Assembly (NCBI GenBank): GCA_021773405.1
Contig: JAJFKD010000122.1
Coordinates: 1 to 33,261, forward strand
Length of the DNA stretch: 33,261 bases
Direction of reading: 5' to 3'
From: Porticoccus sp.
GTDB lineage: Bacteria > Pseudomonadota > Gammaproteobacteria > Pseudomonadales > Porticoccaceae
Shown in pieces: positions 26,364 through 33,261 of this stretch; position 1 is the first letter of the stretch, and each line of letters opens with the position of its first letter. The notes below the pieces were generated by a model. That model made no database searches. It was not told where the DNA came from and saw only the letters and a list, made by a program, of their open reading frames with translations. The position numbers and the translations under genes are program-made.

Positions 26364-27137
26364 TTATTTAGAACCTAGAACCTTAAGCAACTCTACTTCA
26401 AAAATTAACGTTGCACTTGGCCCAATAATTCCACCTGTACCCTGGGGGCCATAAGCCAATTCAGAAGGTAGATATAATTCCCATTTAGCACCTTCTTTCA
26501 TTTTTTGCAGTGCCTCGGTCCAACCAGGAATAACTTCACTGACATTCAACTCAACTGAACCACCATGCTTCGCTGACGCATCAAACTCACGACCATCAAC
26601 CAACGTACCCCGGTAATTCACTTCTACGCGGCTATCCGCTGTTGGAGAAGCGCCTGTACCCGCAGTAATAACTTTGTACTGCAAACCGCTGTCTGTCGTC
26701 TTCACGCCATCTTTTGCACTATTTTCAGAGAGGAATGCTGTTCCTTCCTGAATATTTTTCTCTGCGGCCATTTGTTGTGTTTCTTGATGGTCTTTAATTT
26801 TGGCCTGTTGTTCTGCATGAAAACTTTGTACAACTGTTTCCAGTTCTTCCTTATCAATTCGAGGGCGCTTGTTATCCAAAGAGTCTGCCATACCCGCAGC
26901 AAAAGCTTCTCGATCAATATTGATATCGGAGGTGCGGAATTGCCCACCCATATCAACACCTACTACATAGCTAAATTTTTTCAATTGGGTGTCCAGCGCC
27001 AGGTCTGCACTTACCTCTTCTACCACTTGCTGAGTTTGCTCTTCAACCTCTGATGCCTGCTCAACTTGTTCTTTCTCGTTACAAGCTGTAAGAGTGACCG
27101 CTACTACAGAGGCGAGCACCAAATATTTAATTTTCAT
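26364..27137 (-). CDS. FKBP-type peptidyl-prolyl isomerase lipoprotein (Mip/FkpA-like)
   Basis: Envelope prolyl isomerase and chaperone. I start it at ATG 27137 (257 residues) because AAGGATAG lies 6 nt before it; a TTG at 27164 in the same frame is upstream of that site. Residues 1-19 form a lipoprotein signal ending in lipobox LTAC (C19), followed by N, so outer-membrane anchoring is likely. An acidic linker leads to an FKBP N-terminal dimerisation domain (about 45-130) and the catalytic FKBP domain with GTLVDGREFDAS, VIPGWTEALQKMKEGAKW, ELAYGPQG and ATLIFEVELL. In Pseudomonas an FKBP gene adjoins algQ, as here. The substrate proteins are unknown. Confidence 0.92.
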   Translation of the reverse strand: MKIKYLVLASVVAVTLTACNEKEQVEQASEVEEQTQQVVEEVSADLALDTQLKKFSYVVGVDMGGQFRTSDINIDREAFAAGMADSLDNKRPRIDKEELETVVQSFHAEQQAKIKDHQETQQMAAEKNIQEGTAFLSENSAKDGVKTTDSGLQYKVITAGTGASPTADSRVEVNYRGTLVDGREFDASAKHGGSVELNVSEVIPGWTEALQKMKEGAKWELYLPSELAYGPQGTGGIIGPSATLIFEVELLKVLGSK

Positions 27138-27256
27138 AAAACTATCCTTTATTGAAGAGACCAAATTGATTGGCCCAAATCAGTTAGCTCAAACCAGTGG
27201 GCAATGGTAACTTAAAACTTGTCGAAATTAACTTAAAATCAGCAGTATTCGACGAG

Positions 27257-27760
27257 TTAATCATGCCCATTACATAATGGGCTACCTTCTGAAATAGAAC
27301 CGCAATCTAATAGAGACAAATAAGTATTCAAGTTTTTCATTTGTACTGCTGAAGCAGTGCTCGCACTAATAAATTCCTGTTTACCTATGAACTTTTTATT
27401 CCTAATAAACCCTTTACGCATAGACCACTGAAACAGATCATTTTGGACTATTTGTTCTGCCATCAGTTCAACTTGCTTAAGGTTGCTATACAACTCATCA
27501 GCCGGAGGCTTTAATGTTTTTACAAATTGCCGAGCTGCACGAAGTGGCTGTACTGCATGTAAATCCAAAGATTTTATCGTTAAGTTTGCCTGCTCAAGAT
27601 CCTTAGGTTTGATCAAGACCCCAAGTGATCCCAACCAACAACACAAGAGCAATATATTAACATTGGCTCCATACCGATCCTGGTATTCGAGACAACACTG
27701 GGCCACCTCCGGCTGGGAATAATATACTAATGAATATTCCCAAAACGGATTCTCAGACAT
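27257..27760 (-). CDS. TIGR02444/DUF2390 family protein
   Basis: Cytoplasmic protein of 167 residues and unknown function. It begins with NPFWEYSLVYYSQPEVAQCCLEYQ, split by aromatic residues, and GANVNILLLCCWLG, which together mark the TIGR02444 (DUF2390) family, often found near algQ/FKBP genes in pseudomonads. It is helical, with several cysteines (C22, C23, C40, C41) and no membrane or signal segment; the C-rich pair could bind metal, but there is no clear CxxC motif. It starts 6 nt after elbB on the same strand, so the two genes are very likely co-transcribed. Confidence 0.75.
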   Translation of the reverse strand: MSENPFWEYSLVYYSQPEVAQCCLEYQDRYGANVNILLLCCWLGSLGVLIKPKDLEQANLTIKSLDLHAVQPLRAARQFVKTLKPPADELYSNLKQVELMAEQIVQNDLFQWSMRKGFIRNKKFIGKQEFISASTASAVQMKNLNTYLSLLDCGSISEGSPLCNGHD

Positions 27761-27766
27761 TTACTA

Positions 27767-28429
27767 TTAACCTTCTGTCTTAGCCAAAACTTCCGCTACC
27801 AGTTTTTCGATACCACTAGCAGCCTCGCTAATGCTGGAAGCCAGCATATAGGCAGGTGTAGTGACAACATTATTAGTGCCATCAATACAAATATTATTTA
27901 CCGGGCATGGCTCATGCACACCACCCGTTGATTCAATTGCTGATGCCGTTTCCTGATCATTACCAATCGTAAAATGAACGCCTTCCCCAAACAACTTACC
28001 TACCATCGCCGGAGCAATGCACATAAGCCCTACTGGTTTATCCGCTTGGTGAACAGCCTGAACAAAACGAGCCAAATCCTCGTTTAATGAAAGGTCAGAT
28101 CCTTTCACAGCAAAGTCACAAAGGTTTTTTGCTGCACCAAATCCACCTGGGATAATGACAGCATCAAACTCTTCGGCTTTAGCATCAGCTAAATCTTTTA
28201 TCTCTCCTCGGGCTAACCTAGCCGCCTCAACCAAGACTTGCCGACTCTCACCCTCAGCCACTTCACCCGTCAAATGGTTGATTACATGCATTTGCTGAAT
28301 ATTAGGAGCAAAGCATTGGGCTTCTGCCCCAGCCCTGTCCAGACATAACAACGTAATGACTGATTCATAAATCTCAGAGCCATCAAACACACCACACCCC
28401 GAAAGGATAACGGCTATTTTTTTACTCAT
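27767..28429 (-). CDS. elbB: Isoprenoid biosynthesis glyoxalase ElbB
   Basis: DJ-1/PfpI-superfamily protein of 220 residues (E. coli ElbB 217). The N-terminus KKIAVILSGCGVFDGSEIYESV, split by GC-G-FDG, and the nucleophile-elbow segment PVGLMCIAPAMV are diagnostic. E. coli ElbB has weak glyoxalase activity and was named from effects on isoprenoid synthesis; the true role is unclear. The putative catalytic Cys lies in the MCIAP elbow. The ATG is preceded by AGAGGTG. A 6-nt gap to the downstream TIGR02444 gene indicates an operon. The upstream 151-nt gap is shared with the divergent universal stress gene. Confidence 0.92.
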   Translation of the reverse strand: MSKKIAVILSGCGVFDGSEIYESVITLLCLDRAGAEAQCFAPNIQQMHVINHLTGEVAEGESRQVLVEAARLARGEIKDLADAKAEEFDAVIIPGGFGAAKNLCDFAVKGSDLSLNEDLARFVQAVHQADKPVGLMCIAPAMVGKLFGEGVHFTIGNDQETASAIESTGGVHEPCPVNNICIDGTNNVVTTPAYMLASSISEAASGIEKLVAEVLAKTEG

Positions 28430-28580
28430 GGTTCACCTCTTACGCTATATCCCTTTGCCCTACATCAATAAACAATACTTTTAACAATAAGTAGAGCTGA
28501 AAATGTTCTATGGTTAGTACAAGCATCTGATTATATTCAGCTTATACATATTTTCCTATGATTATAAAAAAGGGGAACTG

Positions 28581-29432
28581 ATGAACAACAGATTCACATA
28601 CTTAGTTGTAATGGAGCCAGAGGCTCCACATCAGACAGCTTTGCTCAAAGCTGTTGAGCTTGCGTGTAAAACAAATGCCATTATTGAAATTTTTGCATGT
28701 GGCTATTTAACGGATGAGGAAATAATTCAGTTTCAATCACGACAAGAAGATAAACGTTCTACCATTGATGTATTAACGGATTGGTGCTCAGAGCAGATAG
28801 AAACTCTTGTGTCGCACCAAAATATAGCCACACATATCAAATCTCCCCATATTGAGTGGAATGACCAATGCCTAAAGGCCGCCTGTTACCGAGCCCGCGA
28901 AATCGGTGCAAACATGATTATTACTACTAACAACCACGATCGTTCTGATGTGAAAGGCTTACTAAGGTATTCTCCCTGCCCAGTACTCTTGGCGCATTCT
29001 TTCAACCGACCAGTCACGGGCAATGTACTTGCTGCACTGGATACGCACAAAAAAAGTGATGCCAACGATGCACTGAATAATGCCATCCTAGCAGCAGCAT
29101 TAAATTTGGCTGAGGATACTGATAGCAATGTTCACTTGGTCAGTGCAATCGATGAAAAAGAAGCTATAGCTGCTCATTTAGGTTTCGAATACCTAGAAGA
29201 CATCGAATCAGAACACGCACTCATTGCAAACCGTTTTGAGCTTCCTAAAAATCGAGTTCATGTTCAGTTAGGAAATCCACAAATCATTATCCAAAACTGT
29301 GTTGAAACAGTAGATGCCGATACATTAGTTATAGGTACCAATGCACGAAAAGGTGTTGCTGGATTATTCCTCGGAAATACCGCAGAAAAGCTACTATCTC
29401 AACTATTGTGCGATGTACTCATTGTTAACTAA
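28581..29432 (+). CDS. Tandem-domain universal stress protein (UspE-like)
   Basis: Protein of 283 residues built of two Usp domains (about 1-145 and 150-283), the arrangement of UspE. The second domain ends in VIGTNARKGVAGLFLGNTAEKLL, split here by its glycine-rich nucleotide-binding pattern (G-x2-G-x9-G type); in the first domain the equivalent glycine pattern is degenerate (NNHDRSDVKGLLRYS). Usp proteins are induced by growth arrest and stress and some bind ATP; the specific role here is unknown. A strong AAGGGGAA site precedes the ATG. It converges with trmB with a 6-nt gap. No clear sigma-S or Fnr-type promoter was found in the upstream gap. Confidence 0.85.
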   Translation: MNNRFTYLVVMEPEAPHQTALLKAVELACKTNAIIEIFACGYLTDEEIIQFQSRQEDKRSTIDVLTDWCSEQIETLVSHQNIATHIKSPHIEWNDQCLKAACYRAREIGANMIITTNNHDRSDVKGLLRYSPCPVLLAHSFNRPVTGNVLAALDTHKKSDANDALNNAILAAALNLAEDTDSNVHLVSAIDEKEAIAAHLGFEYLEDIESEHALIANRFELPKNRVHVQLGNPQIIIQNCVETVDADTLVIGTNARKGVAGLFLGNTAEKLLSQLLCDVLIVN

Positions 29433-29438
29433 ACGCTA

Positions 29439-30134
29439 CTAATCCATTCGCTGATACAACAAATCCCAGACACCATGACCCAATCGCTCGCCGCGCTTTT
29501 CAAACTTGGTTACAGGCCGAAAACTTGGGCGTGGTGAATACTGCCCTGGGCCCATGGTATTTTTATACCCTTCGGCAGCATCCATAACCTCAAGCATATG
29601 TTCAGCATATTGCTCCCAATCAGTGGCTAAATGTAAAACCCCACCAACTTTAAGCTTGGTACGTATTTTTTGAACAAAGTCTGATTGGATTAAGCGACGC
29701 TTATTGTGTTTTTTCTTGTGCCAAGGATCAGGAAAATAAACCTGAAAACGGTCAATACTGGCATCGGCAATACAATCTTCAAGCACATCAATAGCATCAG
29801 CTAAAAAAACACGAAGGTTTGGAAGCTCAAGTTTTCCAGCATCATTAATCAGGCGGCCCACTCCAGGGGGGTGTACTTCAATACCAATAAAATCTTTATC
29901 CGGCTCGGCTTGTATCATTTGTAACAGCGACCCACCCATTCCAAAGCCTATTTCCAGAACTTGGGGTACATTTCGCCCAAACTCCTTTGCAGCATCCAAG
30001 CTACCATCATGCAGGCTCAGCCCATAGTCAGGCCAATATTTTTCGAATGCTGCCTTTTGCCCATCGGTCATGCGACCTGCTCGAACTACGTAGCTTCGAA
30101 TAGATTTTTTTTTGAACTCAGGCCTAATATCCAT
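29439..30134 (-). CDS. trmB: tRNA (guanine46-N7)-methyltransferase
   Basis: Methylates G46 of tRNA variable loops with SAM. The SAM-binding motif is LEIGFGMGGSLLQ, followed by the acidic EVHPPGVGR and the signature YFPDPWHKKKHNKRRL of the TrmB family. I choose ATG 30134 (231 residues); a GTG five codons upstream (30149) has no ribosome site, and E. coli TrmB is 239 residues. The basic N-terminus (RPEFKKKSIRSYVVRAGRMT) is characteristic. The window therefore encodes two SAM-dependent RNA methyltransferases (rsmE and trmB) besides SAM synthesis. It converges with the stress protein gene. Confidence 0.95.
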   Translation of the reverse strand: MDIRPEFKKKSIRSYVVRAGRMTDGQKAAFEKYWPDYGLSLHDGSLDAAKEFGRNVPQVLEIGFGMGGSLLQMIQAEPDKDFIGIEVHPPGVGRLINDAGKLELPNLRVFLADAIDVLEDCIADASIDRFQVYFPDPWHKKKHNKRRLIQSDFVQKIRTKLKVGGVLHLATDWEQYAEHMLEVMDAAEGYKNTMGPGQYSPRPSFRPVTKFEKRGERLGHGVWDLLYQRMD

Positions 30135-30218
30135 ACTTAATACCCACACCTAATAGTCACAAATAGTGGTCTCCATTTAAAACTCTTTTTTAATTACTTT
30201 TTACTTCTTTTTAATTTC

Positions 30219-30608
30219 CTAGCGATCTGCCTGCTGGACGGCAACAAACCTTACTAATGCAAAAGCCAAGACCAACCAGCCACATAAAAATAAAACACCA
30301 CCAAATGGTGTAATCATGCCCAACGCTTTCATGCCGGTGAGCACTAATGCGTAAAGACTTCCCGAGAACAACAACGTCCCCACAACAAAAATCCATCCAG
30401 AAACATACAACAATTTATTAGGCGTACGACTACCAGCAACAACAATGCACAATAGTGCTAATGCATGGAACATTTGGTATTGCATCGCTGTTTCCCACAC
30501 AGCAAGCATTTCTGGTGCAACAGTAGCCCGCAAAGCGTGGGCACCAAAAGCACCAAAAGCTACGGCGATAAAGCCTGATATTGCTGAACAAACTGCTAAA
30601 CCTTTCAT
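30219..30608 (-). CDS. DUF423 family inner-membrane protein
   Basis: A 129-residue protein with four hydrophobic segments (about 3-25, 42-60, 66-87, 92-118). The conserved FGAFGAHAL motif at the end of the first segment and the QMFHALALL motif in the second define DUF423 (E. coli YgdD-like). Function is unknown; there are no catalytic residues. It lies 84 nt upstream of trmB and downstream of rpoH on the same strand, separated from rpoH by a strong terminator, so it most likely has its own promoter in the 30609-30729 interval, which I could not define. Confidence 0.85.
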   Translation of the reverse strand: MKGLAVCSAISGFIAVAFGAFGAHALRATVAPEMLAVWETAMQYQMFHALALLCIVVAGSRTPNKLLYVSGWIFVVGTLLFSGSLYALVLTGMKALGMITPFGGVLFLCGWLVLAFALVRFVAVQQADR

Positions 30609-30729
30609 TGGTGCTACCTATGTTTTCATCTATCTATGCATCTATATGTAACTATGCCCAGATGAGAAATAACTGGGACAGGATTAAACCTGAGCTTTCT
30701 ATATCAATTTCATAAAACTGAGTTACATA

Positions 30730-30758
30730 AAAAAAGCCGCACAAATTGCGGCTTTTTT
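30730..30758 (-). terminator. Terminator of rpoH
   Basis: A perfect 12-bp stem, AAAAAAGCCGCA (30730-30741) and TGCGGCTTTTTT (30747-30758), with a CAAAT loop. It lies 21 nt past the rpoH stop and has U-runs on both strands; rpoH on the minus strand is the gene that needs it. Confidence 0.92.
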
Positions 30759-30779
30759 AACGATATAAAGTCGTAGCAG

Positions 30780-31634
30780 TTATGCTTCCATTATTGCTCG
30801 TACTTTTTTCATCGCATTTTGTTCAAGCTGACGAATACGCTCTGCAGAGACACTGTATTTATCTGCCAGATCGTGCAGTGTTGCCTTGTCTTCACCCAAC
30901 CAGCGGCTGTGAATAATGTCACGGCTACGCTCATCAAGTTCACCTAGGGCTTCAGCCATACGACCATAGCTATCTCTCTCGCTGTCTTCCTGCTCTACCT
31001 GTAATGCAGGATCAGCATTTTTGTCTTCAAGATATAAAGCCGGAGCCTGATATGCAGATTCATCATCTTCATCGGTTGGCGCATCAAAGGCTGAATCCCT
31101 CGCTGACAACCGCTGCTCCATTTCGCGAACCTGATTAACCTCAACACCTAAATCATCTGCAATGGCTTTAGCCTCGTCGTTAGTCAACCAAGCCAAACGC
31201 TTTTTAGCTCCGCGTAAGTTAAAAAATAACTTTCTTTGTGCTTTAGTTGTTGCCACTTTAACAATGCGCCAATTACGCAGCACGTACTCGTGAATCTCTG
31301 CCTTGACCCAATGCACGGCAAATGACACTAAACGCACGCCTTTTTCTGGATTAAAGCGTTTAACTGCCTTCATAAGACCTACGTTACCTTCCTGGATGAG
31401 GTCACCAAGAGGCAAGCCATAGCCATTATAGGAACGGGCAATATGTACAACAAAGCGGAGGTGTGACAAAACCAAACGGCGTGCAGCATCAAGATCTTCA
31501 CGATAATAGAGATCTTCGGCGAGTGCTTTCTCTTCTTCCGCAGACAACACAGCAACAGCATTTACGCCCTGCATATATGTTGTCAGGTTTGCTCCTGGGG
31601 ACATCCAATCCACAGTTTGCAGATTCTTACTCAT
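30780..31634 (-). CDS. rpoH: RNA polymerase heat-shock sigma factor (sigma-32)
   Basis: Directs transcription of chaperone and protease genes after heat or envelope stress. The 284 residues equal E. coli RpoH in length. Region 2 shows [38 protein letters not shown] and the -10-reading block [19 protein letters not shown]. The RpoH box QRKLFFNLR, specific to sigma-32, follows. The C-terminal region 4 HTH is [21 protein letters not shown]. The ATG has GAGG 5-6 nt upstream. A sigma-E-like promoter lies in the 125-nt gap to ftsX. The ftsE-ftsX-rpoH order is the classic gammaproteobacterial one. Confidence 0.97.
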   Translation of the reverse strand: MSKNLQTVDWMSPGANLTTYMQGVNAVAVLSAEEEKALAEDLYYREDLDAARRLVLSHLRFVVHIARSYNGYGLPLGDLIQEGNVGLMKAVKRFNPEKGVRLVSFAVHWVKAEIHEYVLRNWRIVKVATTKAQRKLFFNLRGAKKRLAWLTNDEAKAIADDLGVEVNQVREMEQRLSARDSAFDAPTDEDDESAYQAPALYLEDKNADPALQVEQEDSERDSYGRMAEALGELDERSRDIIHSRWLGEDKATLHDLADKYSVSAERIRQLEQNAMKKVRAIMEA

Positions 31635-31678
31635 ATCAACCTCAAAATTTCAAGGGAACGTAGTTTACCATCTTGACA

Positions 31679-31707
31679 TTAGATTTCCAGAGCCCAAAAA
31701 AGTTGCC
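31679..31707 (-). promoter_or_regulatory. Sigma-E-like promoter of rpoH
   Basis: On the minus strand GGCAACTT (31707-31700) is followed, after 16 nt, by TCTAA (31683-31679). This fits the RpoE pattern GGAACTT-N16-TCTAA with one base difference in the -35. The start would be near 31673, about 40 nt before the rpoH ATG. In E. coli rpoH also has a sigma-E promoter. Confidence 0.6.
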
Positions 31708-31759
31708 TTAACACGTTGCTTCAGATCAAAAAGACCTTTTATTTACAACAAATAAACAA

Positions 31760-32830
31760 CTACTTTGGTTCAATCTTGCTAAGGTGCCGAGCAACTGCCA
31801 GCCAAGCTCCTACCAAGCCAAGAACTGCACCAATACCTATAAGTGCGGCCAAACCTGAAAAACCCAACCCCTGAAGCTGAAAAAAGCTCTGATATAACTC
31901 AGCTAAATGGCTAACAGGCCCCGATATCCACTGAAGCCCTAATACAACTAAAGCCCAGGCCAATACACCACCAATAAGTCCATACCAAACCCCGGTATAC
32001 AAAAAAGGTCGGCGGACATAGGCATTAGTGCCGCCCACCAGTTTCACCACAACAATTTCATCTCGGCGGTTTTCAATAGCAAGACGAATGGTGTTGCCTA
32101 CAATTAATAAAACACCCAACGCCAACGCCAAACCCAGAGAAAAGGCCAATCGTTCACCGACAACCAGCATCGCCTGTAGACGTTGCATCCACTTCATATC
32201 CAACTGAACATCATCAACCAATGTCATTTTTTTTAATTTATCGACTAATTTCTCACTTGCCGATAAATCCTGTTGAAAGTGTACTGCTGGTTGCACAATA
32301 AAAACTGCCGGCAGCGGGTTTTCATCCAACATTTCCAAAACGTCGCCGAAACTGGAGAGAACACGAAATTCATCCAGTGCCTGCTGTCTGGAAATATATT
32401 TAACAGTGGCGAAATCTTGGTCTGATGCTAAATTTTTTCTAAGCTGATCTATTGCTTGTTGAGATGCTTCTTTCTTTAAAAATACGGTCATCTGAGCAGT
32501 AGTTTCCACACGGCTTCCCAACTGCTGCAAATTGACCACCCCCACATATAATGCAGCAGGAAGTCCCAGTGCAATAGCTACGACTAGAGATGTCATCAAG
32601 GTTTGAACTGGCTCTGCTAATAAGCGGCGTAGCGTGCCAAAGAACAAACGCTGGTGGTTCTGAAAATAACTTCTGAATTTATCTAAAAAGGCAGCACGGC
32701 CATCAGAGGCACCACGCCTAGATTCTTTCGCTGTTTTACGATGACCAGAAGATATTTCATCTGCTTTATGGCGAGAAGAATGGGAAGAACGAGTATTACG
32801 TTGAGAATTATATTGGGAGTTACGCTGCAT
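31760..32830 (-). CDS. ftsX: Cell division protein FtsX
   Basis: Inner-membrane partner of the FtsE ATPase; the complex controls septal peptidoglycan hydrolases through EnvC-like partners. The protein has an unusually polar Ser/Arg-rich cytoplasmic N-terminus of about 60 residues, then TM1 (MTSLVVAIALGLPAALYVGV region), a periplasmic domain (about 120-225) and three C-terminal helices including GVLLIVGNTIRLAIENRRDEIVVVKLVGGT, split by the conserved ENRRDEI coupling motif. I start it at ATG 32830 (356 residues), which overlaps the ftsE stop; an in-frame ATG at 32845 has no properly spaced ribosome site. It overlaps ftsE by 11 nt. Confidence 0.93.
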   Translation of the reverse strand: MQRNSQYNSQRNTRSSHSSRHKADEISSGHRKTAKESRRGASDGRAAFLDKFRSYFQNHQRLFFGTLRRLLAEPVQTLMTSLVVAIALGLPAALYVGVVNLQQLGSRVETTAQMTVFLKKEASQQAIDQLRKNLASDQDFATVKYISRQQALDEFRVLSSFGDVLEMLDENPLPAVFIVQPAVHFQQDLSASEKLVDKLKKMTLVDDVQLDMKWMQRLQAMLVVGERLAFSLGLALALGVLLIVGNTIRLAIENRRDEIVVVKLVGGTNAYVRRPFLYTGVWYGLIGGVLAWALVVLGLQWISGPVSHLAELYQSFFQLQGLGFSGLAALIGIGAVLGLVGAWLAVARHLSKIEPK

Positions 32831-33261
32831 TCTCAGGCACTCCATCCTCTACTAACCTGCCTTCTTGTAGCTGTAATCTCCGCACACCCATTTGGGAGAT
32901 TAAATCTACATCATGTGTCGCAATTAAGACAGTAACGCCTACTGCACAAAACTGTCGAAATAGATCCATAATTTCTGCTGAAAGCTCTGGATCAAGGTTA
33001 CCGGTAGGTTCATCTGCCAATAAAATTCGGGGCTTATGAACTACTGCACGGGCTATGCCCAACCTCTGCTGCTCGCCACCTGACAGAGCAATAGGGTTAA
33101 GTTTTTCCTTATCCAACAACCCAACTTTATCTAACGCAGCCCGAACCCTTCGACCTACTTCTCTGGGCTGGTAACCAGAAACCAATAATGGAAGAGCTAC
33201 ATTATCAAAGACACTGCGATCAAACAGGAGCTGGTGATTTTGAAATACAACGCCAATGTTA
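32820..33261 (-). CDS. ftsE: Cell division ATP-binding protein FtsE, N-terminus outside window
   Basis: ABC-type ATPase that drives FtsX at the septum. The frame is open to the window edge; 147 residues are visible. Reading in from the edge, the Q-loop region NIGVVFQNHQLLFDRSVFDNVALPL, split by FQ, appears first, then the ABC signature LSGGEQQRLGIARAVVHKP, Walker B ILLADEPTGNLDPE and the switch histidine IATHDVDL. Walker A and about 75 N-terminal residues lie beyond base 33261. An apparent start at 33185 (a TTG) is internal, because the Q-loop lies upstream of it. The stop overlaps ftsX, so both are made from one mRNA. Confidence 0.95.
   Translation of the reverse strand, partial: NIGVVFQNHQLLFDRSVFDNVALPLLVSGYQPREVGRRVRAALDKVGLLDKEKLNPIALSGGEQQRLGIARAVVHKPRILLADEPTGNLDPELSAEIMDLFRQFCAVGVTVLIATHDVDLISQMGVRRLQLQEGRLVEDGVPENAA

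Noticed and set aside
27138..27164. Upstream TTG start for the FKBP lipoprotein
   Set aside because: It would bury the signal peptide nine residues in and cross the AAGGATAG ribosome site of ATG 27137.
31705..31759. Terminator after ftsX
   Set aside because: Only an all-A/T stem (TTTATTT/AAATAAA) and a 5-bp AAAAG/CTTTT stem are present; neither is convincing, so read-through into rpoH remains possible.
1..33261. CRISPR arrays, tRNA/rRNA genes, insertion sequences, prophage genes
   Set aside because: I read both strands for spaced direct repeats, tRNA-like cloverleaf ends, transposase motifs and phage proteins and saw none.

Overview
The window is chromosomal DNA from a gammaproteobacterium. 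Moderate G+C, the gene content (SecB, AcpH, DsbB, Rsd/AlgQ, ElbB, ftsE-ftsX-rpoH order) and the Pseudomonas/Cellvibrionales-like neighbourhoods suggest a marine Cellvibrionales/Spongiibacteraceae-type lineage; the taxon is inference from gene order, not a search. Nearly all the sequence is accounted for by intact genes. I see no rRNA, tRNA, CRISPR array, prophage or insertion sequence.

Layout. (1) 1-3850, plus strand: the activated-methyl block metK (5' end outside the window), ahcY, metF and the SAM-dependent 16S rRNA methyltransferase gene rsmE, with 21-43 nt gaps. A leaderless gamma-glutamyltransferase-family gene converges on it (3872-5422), followed by secB (5617-6066). (2) 6323-13952, the main accessory locus: a complete three-subunit acetone carboxylase operon acxA-acxB-acxC on the minus strand and the divergent sigma-54 activator gene acxR. 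The 417-nt intergenic region has a textbook sigma-54 -24/-12 element for acxA, a likely sigma-70 promoter for acxR, and repeated/dyad motifs placed where an AcxR enhancer should be. acxABC uses a strongly biased codon set unlike its neighbours, its cistrons are separated by hairpins, and it ends in an 11-bp stem. (3) 13987-18817, minus strand: an RND efflux pump (adaptor plus permease, 4-nt overlap) and a DUF2721 membrane protein gene. (4) 19054-23934: an LpxH-like metallophosphoesterase, UDP-glucose 6-dehydrogenase, a small unknown ORF, gshA and acpH. (5) 24114-29432: dsbB, the lrgA-lrgB pair, rsd/algQ, an FKBP lipoprotein, a TIGR02444 gene, elbB and a tandem universal stress protein. (6) 29439-33261, minus strand: trmB, a DUF423 gene, rpoH (with a sigma-E-like promoter), ftsX and the 3' two thirds of ftsE, cut by the window edge.

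How it works together. The metabolic novelty is ATP-dependent carboxylation of acetone to acetoacetate under AcxR/sigma-54 control. Genes to activate acetoacetate are not in the window, so the product presumably joins central metabolism through enzymes encoded elsewhere. The rest is housekeeping: the SAM cycle, glutathione, envelope redox and folding, stress sigma-factor control and cell division. I found no convincing new multi-gene system. The most original signals are the candidate AcxR operator set and the inter-cistronic hairpins of the acx operon.
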